DNA of 64,000 nt from contig NZ_FXWK01000002.1 in NCBI RefSeq assembly GCF_900177655.1, positions 62,001 to 126,000 on the forward strand, given 5' to 3'. This document shows, in pieces, positions 58,766 to 64,000 of the stretch; position 1 is the first letter of the stretch, and each line of letters starts with the position of its first letter. The translations under genes were made by a program, and so were the position numbers. A model generated the notes under the pieces. The model ran no database searches. It was given only the letters and a program-made list of their open reading frames with translations, and had not been told where the DNA came from. Source of the DNA: Devosia lucknowensis. Its GTDB lineage: Bacteria; Pseudomonadota; Alphaproteobacteria; Rhizobiales; Devosiaceae.

Positions 58766-59752
58766 ATGAGCGCTGTTCTTACCGCCGCCATCGAACGTTT
58801 CCCCATCGCCGGGAACTTCACCATTGCCCGCGGCAGCAAGACCGAGGCCCTTGTCGTCAGCGTGCGTCTCGAGCGGCACGGGCATATCGGCCGTGGCGAA
58901 TGCACGCCCTATGCCCGCTATGGCGAAACGCCCGAGACGACGCTGGCAGCGATAGAGGCACTGGCACCGGCGATTGCCGACGGCATGACGCGACAGGACC
59001 TGCAATCGGCGCTGCCACCCGGCGCGGCGCGCAATGCGCTCGATTGTGCCTTCTGGGACCTGGAGGCAAAGCAGGCCGGAACGTCCGTTGCCATGCTGGC
59101 CGGCATAGCACTGCCAAAGAGGATCGAGACAGCGTTCACGATCAGTCTCGGAACCCCCGATGCCATGGCCGACGCCGCTGCGAAAGTCGCCCACCTGCCG
59201 CTGCTCAAGATCAAGCTTGGCGCGGCCGGCGATGCGGAACGGCTTGGCGCGGTGCGTGCCGCCGCTCCCGGGACGCGTCTGGTGGTCGATGCCAATGAAG
59301 GCTGGCATGTCGACGATCTCGAGGTGTTGCTCGACATCTGCCGCCATTGCCGCGTCGAACTCGTGGAACAGCCCTTGCCTGCCGGGAGCGATGCCGCCCT
59401 TGCCAGCATTGAACACAGCGTCCCCATCTGCGCCGACGAAAGCGTCCACGCGCTGGACGGGCTGGAGGCGCTGGCCGGTCGTTACGACGCGATCAATATC
59501 AAGCTCGACAAGACCGGCGGCCTCACCGAAGCGCTCGCGGTCGCAAGTCGCGCCGAGGCACTGGGCCTATCGATCATGGTGGGATGCATGGTCAGCACCT
59601 CCCTCTCCATGCTGCCGGCGCGGCTCCTGGCGTCGAGGGCACGTTGGGTCGACCTCGACGGCCCGCTGCTGCTGGCCGAAGACCGGCCAGACGGACTGGT
59701 CTACCACGGCGGCGCGATCCAAGCCGGCGCGTCGGCGCTGTGGGGCGGGTAG
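58766..59752 (+). CDS. Dipeptide epimerase (L-Ala-D/L-Glu type) or related racemase
   Basis: 328 residues, enolase superfamily, muconate-lactonising subgroup. It has the catalytic LLKIKLG (KxK) near 148-154, metal ligands in VVDANEGW near 174, LVEQPLP near 202 and ICADES near 227, and the second catalytic Lys in INIKLDKTGG near 249-258. It is expected to turn L-Ala-D-Glu from murein peptides into L-Ala-L-Glu. An N-acetyl-D-glutamate racemase (DgcA type) is the main alternative. It is the last gene of the murQ-nagZ-dpp operon. Confidence 0.87.
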   Translation: MSAVLTAAIERFPIAGNFTIARGSKTEALVVSVRLERHGHIGRGECTPYARYGETPETTLAAIEALAPAIADGMTRQDLQSALPPGAARNALDCAFWDLEAKQAGTSVAMLAGIALPKRIETAFTISLGTPDAMADAAAKVAHLPLLKIKLGAAGDAERLGAVRAAAPGTRLVVDANEGWHVDDLEVLLDICRHCRVELVEQPLPAGSDAALASIEHSVPICADESVHALDGLEALAGRYDAINIKLDKTGGLTEALAVASRAEALGLSIMVGCMVSTSLSMLPARLLASRARWVDLDGPLLLAEDRPDGLVYHGGAIQAGASALWGG

Positions 59753-59829
59753 CACAATTCAACTCCGCTCCGCCCTCGGGCTCGATCCGACGGCCACACA
59801 GAACATGCACCGTGTGCCGTTGTGAACTG

Positions 59830-59852
59830 GTCCTCGGGTCGAGCCCGAGGAC
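59830..59852. terminator. Hairpin between convergent operons
   Basis: Perfect 9-bp arms GTCCTCGGG and CCCGAGGAC with a TCGAG loop lie between the epimerase gene and the convergent RpiR gene. It may end transcription in both directions, though the U-run is weak. It has the same build as the palindrome at 5187-5209. Confidence 0.5.
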
Positions 59853-59879
59853 GGTATCGAGTTTAAGTAAACTGCGGTT

Positions 59880-60731
59880 TCACTTCGGATGCGTCACGTC
59901 CCTCGTGCGCTTCAGCGCATCCACCGTCTGCTCGTAGCGCTGGCTGGCGACGCCGAGAAACAGGCAATCGACGATAGCCAGTTGCGCGATGCGGCTGACC
60001 ATGGCCCCGGCGCGCAGGCGGCTTTCGCGCGCGCGACTGATCAGTCGTTCATCGGCGGCCCTGGCGAGCGGCGAATCCGGTGAGCCGGTCAGGGCTACGG
60101 TGAGAGCCCCGGCTCCGCGGGCGATATCGAGAAAGCGCACCGTGTCAGCGGTCGCACCGGAATGGGAAAACCCCAAGGCTACCGTGCCAGGCGGCGACAA
60201 CAGCGCCGCCGTCCACGCCTCGTGCGGATCGGCGAGGAGAAAGGCATTGCGACCGATGCGGAACAGCTTGTGGTGCAGGTCCTGCGCGACGAATTGGCTG
60301 GCGCCGATCCCGAACATCAGGATGCGCTCGGCCTTGTCCAAGGCGGCAACGACCCGTTCCAGCGCACCATAGTCGAGGCCGGACACGGTCTCGTCGATGG
60401 CGAGGATTTCCAGCGACGCCACCTTGGAGGCCATTTCCTGGAGCGTGTCGGACTGGGCGATCTCCGCGCCCAGCATGAGGTCGGCGCCGAACTGCGCCGC
60501 TTCCTTTCCCAGTTCGGTGGCCAATTGCATGCGCAACTGGGCGTAACCGGAAAGGCCCAGAGCGCGGCAGAAGCGAACGACCGACGCCACCGAAGTTCCG
60601 CAGCTTTGCGCCAGTTCGGAAATGGTCTTTTCGAGCACGATACGCGGCTGATCGCGGATGACGGTCGCCACGCGCTGCATGGCCGGCGTGAACTTGTCCC
60701 CCGATGCTTCGATCGTCGACTGGATGCCCAA
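59880..60731 (-). CDS. MurR/RpiR family transcriptional regulator
   Basis: 283 residues from a TTG start (LGIQSTIEASGDKF) with AAGGGG upstream. Longer in-frame starts exist, so the N-terminus is uncertain. The helix-turn-helix is at about 30-75 (CGTSVASVVRFCRALGLSGY), and the SIS domain carries FGIGASQFVAQDLHHKLFRI and LGFSHSGATADTVRFLDIA. It is divergent from the second dipeptide transporter and probably regulates it. The effector may be a murein-derived sugar phosphate. Confidence 0.82.
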   Translation of the reverse strand: MGIQSTIEASGDKFTPAMQRVATVIRDQPRIVLEKTISELAQSCGTSVASVVRFCRALGLSGYAQLRMQLATELGKEAAQFGADLMLGAEIAQSDTLQEMASKVASLEILAIDETVSGLDYGALERVVAALDKAERILMFGIGASQFVAQDLHHKLFRIGRNAFLLADPHEAWTAALLSPPGTVALGFSHSGATADTVRFLDIARGAGALTVALTGSPDSPLARAADERLISRARESRLRAGAMVSRIAQLAIVDCLFLGVASQRYEQTVDALKRTRDVTHPK

Positions 60732-60811
60732 ACCTGTCCCCTTCCGGCGCTGCGCAGCATCGCCCGCGCGCAATCGGCGCGACCCATACACGAGCCGCGC
60801 CGCGAGGCCCA

Positions 60812-60858
60812 TTGAAACAAAAGTTCAGAAGAAGTTTCAACTGTGAAAATTATTGACA
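60812..60858. promoter_or_regulatory. Putative RpiR operators upstream of the second dipeptide transporter
   Basis: TTGAAAC (60812-60818) and GTTTCAA (60834-60840) form a 7-bp inverted repeat with a 15-nt spacer. TTTCA-ACTG-TGAAA (60835-60848) overlaps its right arm. A TTGACA -35 follows at 60853-60858, with a weak -10 about 17 nt later. The rest of the 252-nt gap shows nothing else I can support. Confidence 0.55.
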
Positions 60859-60983
60859 GACAACCGCCTGACTTCATAGGTTCGATGGCGAGGCTGGCGT
60901 CGGCGGGCGAGGGATCCGCGGAGCGCCAGACGACTTTGGCACGGCTTCAGCAACGCGGCCGGCTCGAACAGTGAGGGAAATTC

Positions 60984-62498
60984 ATGCTCCACATTTCAAA
61001 GAAAATTCTTGCGGGCCTTGCGATCGCGACCGCGCTGACCTCGGTCGGCGCCGCCGTTCCCGTTTTTGCTGCGGAACTGCGTATGGCCTGGGCGCAGGAC
61101 GCTACCGGGCTCGACCCGCATAAGCAGACCGCGTTTCCCTCGCTGCGCCTGCTCGAGCTGATCTACGAGCCGCTGGTACGCCTCGATGCCGACCTGAACG
61201 TCGTGCCCGCCATCGCCACGAGCTGGGAATTCGCCGAAGACGCCAAGACGCTCACCTTCATGCTCGACCCCAATGCCAAGTTTACCAATGGCGCGCAGGT
61301 CACATCTGCTGACGTCAAGGCATCGTTCGAGCGGCTGCTCGACGAGGAAACCGCCGCCGCCGCGCGGTCGAATTTTCTCTCGATCGAGAGCATCGACACC
61401 CCTGACGACACTACCGTTGTGTTCAACCTCTCGACTGCCGACGTACCGATCCTCGTGGCCATGGCGACCATCAACGCCGCCGTGGTTCCAGCGTCGGAAA
61501 TCGAGGCCGGCACCATAGGCACCGAAGCCATCGGCTCCGGTCCCTTCGTGCTGGAAAGCTGGGAACCCAATTCGCGCGAAGTGCTTAAGTCCAATGCTGA
61601 CTGGGCCGGTGGCGATCTTGCCATCGATGGCATCACCATCTCCGTGCTGCCCGATGAAACCGCGATCCTCGCCTCGCTCCGCGCCGGCCAGACAGATTTC
61701 GCCCTGCTCAACGACCCGCTGGTCGCGACGCTCGTGCCGATGGAAGCGAACCTCGAGCTCAACCGCGTCGGCCAACTGGCCTACAACGTCCTGCAGCTCA
61801 ATCCCGCCCGTCCGCCGATGGACAATCTCAAGGTTCGCCAGGCCATGAGCTGCGCCATCGACCGCCAGGCCATCATCGACGCGGCGCTGGCCGGCGAAGG
61901 CAAGGTTACCGGGCCGCTGACCATGCCGGCCTTTGCCCAGGATCCGGCGGGCCTGTTCTGCTACCAGCAGGATCTCGACATGGCCAAGCAGCTGATGGCC
62001 GAGTCCGGCGTCGACGGCTTCACCGCCAAGGTGATCGCCGCCACCGGCGAGCCGCCTGTCGCGGCCTCCGAAGCCCAGGTGCTGCAGGCCCAGCTGGCCG
62101 AGATCGGCATCACGCTTGAAATCGAGATGATGGAGCTCAACGTCTACGTCGACACCTGGCTCGCGGGCAATTTCGACATGGCCGTGGCGCAGAACGGTGG
62201 TCGTCCGGATCCCTATCCGATGTACAACCGCTACTTCACCAAGGACGGCAACCTGGTGAAGGTCTCGAACTTCACCGACGACGAACTCGACAGCCTGATG
62301 AAGCAGGGCCAGGCCGAAACCGATCCGGCCAAGCGTGTGGAAATCTTCCATGCCTTCGAAAACCGGCTCGTCGAGCAGGCACCATGGCTCTGGCTCTCCA
62401 CCGGCTACAATTACACAGCGCAACTCAAGACGGTGAAGGGCTTCGAATCCTCGCCCACCGGTACGCTGTTCGGCCTCACCAAGGTCAGCGTAGAGTAA
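60984..62498 (+). CDS. Second dipeptide/oligopeptide ABC transporter binding protein (SBP family 5)
   Basis: 504 residues. The signal peptide MLHISKKILAGLAIATALTS extends to about VFA-AE (residue 30). Family features are TSWEFAEDAKTLTFMLDPNA, KFTNGAQVTSADVKASFERL and MDNLKVRQAMSCAIDRQAII. GAGGGAAA precedes the ATG. It is followed by its own DppB- and DppC-type genes. The ligand is unknown; a role beside the murein salvage operon is plausible. Confidence 0.9.
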   Translation: MLHISKKILAGLAIATALTSVGAAVPVFAAELRMAWAQDATGLDPHKQTAFPSLRLLELIYEPLVRLDADLNVVPAIATSWEFAEDAKTLTFMLDPNAKFTNGAQVTSADVKASFERLLDEETAAAARSNFLSIESIDTPDDTTVVFNLSTADVPILVAMATINAAVVPASEIEAGTIGTEAIGSGPFVLESWEPNSREVLKSNADWAGGDLAIDGITISVLPDETAILASLRAGQTDFALLNDPLVATLVPMEANLELNRVGQLAYNVLQLNPARPPMDNLKVRQAMSCAIDRQAIIDAALAGEGKVTGPLTMPAFAQDPAGLFCYQQDLDMAKQLMAESGVDGFTAKVIAATGEPPVAASEAQVLQAQLAEIGITLEIEMMELNVYVDTWLAGNFDMAVAQNGGRPDPYPMYNRYFTKDGNLVKVSNFTDDELDSLMKQGQAETDPAKRVEIFHAFENRLVEQAPWLWLSTGYNYTAQLKTVKGFESSPTGTLFGLTKVSVE

Positions 62499-62511
62499 GC
62501 CTTCCGACCCC

Positions 62512-62535
62512 GGACCGGCCGTTTCCGGCCGGTCC
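62512..62535 (+). repeat. Hairpin behind the second peptide-binding-protein gene
   Basis: Perfect 10-bp arms GGACCGGCCG and CGGCCGGTCC with a TTTC loop begin 13 nt after the stop codon. No U-run follows, so a stabilising stem between the binding-protein and permease genes is likelier than termination. Confidence 0.72.
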
Positions 62536-62556
62536 AACCCCAAGCGGATCGACGTC

Positions 62557-63516
62557 ATGAACTATGTGGTTCAGCGCCTGCTGACCTTTCCCCTGATCCT
62601 CCTCGGGGTCTCCATCCTGGTATTCGTTTCGATCCGGCTGGTGCCGGGCGATGCGATCACCGCCATGCTGGGCACCGAGGCAGGCCTCCTGACCCCCGCG
62701 CAGCGCGCGGCGCTTTCCGCCTATTTTGGCATCGACCAGCCGGTCTGGTCGCAATATCTGCGCTGGCTCGGCGGTCTGTTCCAGGGCGATCTCGGCATCT
62801 CGTCGATCTACGGCAAGCCGGTGCTGACCGTCATTCTCGAGCGTTTTCCGCTTACGCTCCAGTTGTCGCTGATGTCGATGGCGATTTCGCTCAGCGTCGG
62901 CATTCCGCTCGGAGTACTCGCCGCCTCCCGCAACGAACGCCCGAGCGACCTCATCGTGAGGGTGCTTGCCATGCTCGGCCAGTCGACCCCGAGCTTCGTG
63001 ATCGGCATCCTCATCATCTACGTGCTCTCGGTGTTCTTCGGCTTCGTGCCGGCAATGGGCACGTTCACGCCGCTCTTCGTCGATCCGCTGGCCAGCATCA
63101 GCCAGCTGATCTTCCCCGCCATCACCCTCGGCTTTGCCTTCGCCGCGTCGGTGACCCGTATTTCGCGCTCGGCCATGCTCGACGTGCTCAGCGACGACTA
63201 TGTGCGCACCGCCCGCTCCAAGGGGGCATCGCCCCGAAGCGTCATCTGGCGCCACGCCCTGCCCAACGCCCTCATTCCGGTCGTGACGCTATCCGGCGTC
63301 GAATTCGGCTATCTCCTGGGTGGCGCCGTGATCGTCGAACAGATTTTCGCGCTGCCCGGCCTCGGGCGGCTGGTGCTCGACGCCATCACGCAGCGCGATT
63401 ACGCGCTGGTACAGGGCACGATCCTTTTCATCGCCTTCAACTTCCTGGTGGTCAATCTGCTGGTCGACCTCGCCTATGTCGCGCTCGATCCGCGCATCCG
63501 GATCGGGAGGCGCTGA
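62557..63516 (+). CDS. Dipeptide ABC transporter permease (DppB type, second system)
   Basis: 319 residues. It starts MNYVVQRLLTFPLILLGVSI with RLVPGDAI near 28-35. The EAA loop DDYVRTARSKGASPRSVIWR is near 213-232, followed by HALPNALIPV. It has six predicted helices. It overlaps the next permease gene by 1 nt (TGATG). Confidence 0.92.
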   Translation: MNYVVQRLLTFPLILLGVSILVFVSIRLVPGDAITAMLGTEAGLLTPAQRAALSAYFGIDQPVWSQYLRWLGGLFQGDLGISSIYGKPVLTVILERFPLTLQLSLMSMAISLSVGIPLGVLAASRNERPSDLIVRVLAMLGQSTPSFVIGILIIYVLSVFFGFVPAMGTFTPLFVDPLASISQLIFPAITLGFAFAASVTRISRSAMLDVLSDDYVRTARSKGASPRSVIWRHALPNALIPVVTLSGVEFGYLLGGAVIVEQIFALPGLGRLVLDAITQRDYALVQGTILFIAFNFLVVNLLVDLAYVALDPRIRIGRR

Positions 63517-64000
63517 TGGGCAAGTTGTTCGCCGCGTTGCTCCGCCACCCCTCGGGCCGTATCGGCGTCGTCATCATCGGGCTTTATCTGCTGGCCGCCA
63601 TTCTCGGCACGGCGGGCCTCACCCCGCATGATCCGCTCAAGCTCTTCGCCATCGACCGGCTCAAGGCGCCCAACGGCACCTACTGGTTCGGCACCGACCT
63701 GCTTGGCCGCGATGCCTTCAGCCGCCTCATGGTCGGCATCCGCCAGTCCATGGTCATCGCCTTCGCGTCCGTCGCCATAGCCACGCTCGCCGGCACCATT
63801 ATCGGGCTGGTCTCGGCCTGGTGGGGTGGCCTCTGGGACGGCCTCTTCATGCGGATCATGGATGTGCTGCTGGCCTTTCCCGCCATCCTGCTGGCGCTGC
63901 TGATCATCGCCATCGTCGGCCCCGGCACCGCCACCAGCGTCGCGGCCATCGCCATCGTCTATACGCCGATCTTCGCGCGTGTCGTTCGGGGGCCTGCCCT
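63516..64000 (+). CDS. Dipeptide ABC transporter permease (DppC type, second system; partial)
   Basis: The first 161 codons are present; the gene continues past the right edge. The start MGKLFAALLRHPSGRIGVVI and the DppC hallmark YWFGTDLLGRDAFSRLMVGI near 59-78 are clear. The EAA loop is not reached. GGGAGG precedes the coupled ATG. The ATPase subunits of this transporter should lie just beyond the window. Confidence 0.9.
   Translation, partial: MGKLFAALLRHPSGRIGVVIIGLYLLAAILGTAGLTPHDPLKLFAIDRLKAPNGTYWFGTDLLGRDAFSRLMVGIRQSMVIAFASVAIATLAGTIIGLVSAWWGGLWDGLFMRIMDVLLAFPAILLALLIIAIVGPGTATSVAAIAIVYTPIFARVVRGPA

Noticed and set aside
60996..62558. A 520-codon open frame on the minus strand
   Set aside because: It is antisense to the second peptide-binding-protein gene, which has a signal peptide, ribosome site and family motifs.

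Overview
The window is a GC-rich, gene-dense chromosomal stretch of a heterotrophic alphaproteobacterium. A Hyphomicrobiales (Rhizobiales) host of Devosia-like type is my best guess. The reasons are the pcaDCHGB/pcaQ order, the many sugar and peptide ABC systems, the SIS-type RpiR/MurR regulators and the M81 peptidases. This is an inference from gene content, not from a marker gene. I see no rRNA, tRNA, phage, insertion sequence or CRISPR. Almost everything is uptake plus catabolism arranged as cassettes, each with its own regulator.

Layout. 1-3086: a PLP-enzyme / SDR / RidA operon diverging from an M81 (MlrC-like) metallopeptidase. 3090-11675: an amino-sugar oligosaccharide cassette read leftward (Gfo/Idh oxidoreductase, two permeases, binding protein, ATPase, RpiR regulator, cytoplasmic GH20 hexosaminidase). 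12042-16965: an NTF2-like protein, an MFS exporter coupled to a second M81 peptidase, then a DeoR regulator and a 2-keto-4-pentenoate-hydratase-like enzyme. 16969-23731: an L-fucose-type cassette (CUT2 ABC transporter, 2-keto-3-deoxyfuconate dehydrogenase, fuconate dehydratase) diverging from a FadR/GntR regulator with a clear operator. 23732-25356: CutC and a ROK sugar kinase.

25430-41183 is an aromatic-acid island. A feruloyl/coumaroyl-CoA synthetase, enoyl-CoA hydratase, 3-hydroxyacyl-CoA dehydrogenase, thiolase and 4-hydroxybenzoyl-CoA-type thioesterase form a complete CoA-dependent beta-oxidative chain-shortening route. Its predicted product from p-coumarate, 4-hydroxybenzoate, is the substrate of the neighbouring PobA. 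Protocatechuate then enters PcaGH, PcaB, PcaC and PcaD. A TRAP transporter sits in the middle, and its promoter shares sequence and spacing with the pcaD promoter, suggesting common control by PcaQ.

41260-43524 is an unrelated UvrA-like ATPase. 43659-64000 is a peptidoglycan/amino-sugar salvage supercluster. One leftward operon holds a CUT1 sugar ABC transporter, a NanE epimerase and a BadF-type (MurK-like) kinase. A rightward operon holds MurQ etherase, a GNAT acetyltransferase, NagZ hexosaminidase, a complete dipeptide ABC transporter and a dipeptide epimerase. A MurR/RpiR regulator lies between them, and near-identical TGGAAT-N5-ATTCCA palindromes lie at both promoters. A further RpiR gene and a second dipeptide transporter, cut by the window end, follow.

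Two general patterns stand out. Every solute-binding-protein gene (six of six) is followed within about 80 nt by a strong GC-rich hairpin. Several intergenic regions also carry recurrent palindromic elements.
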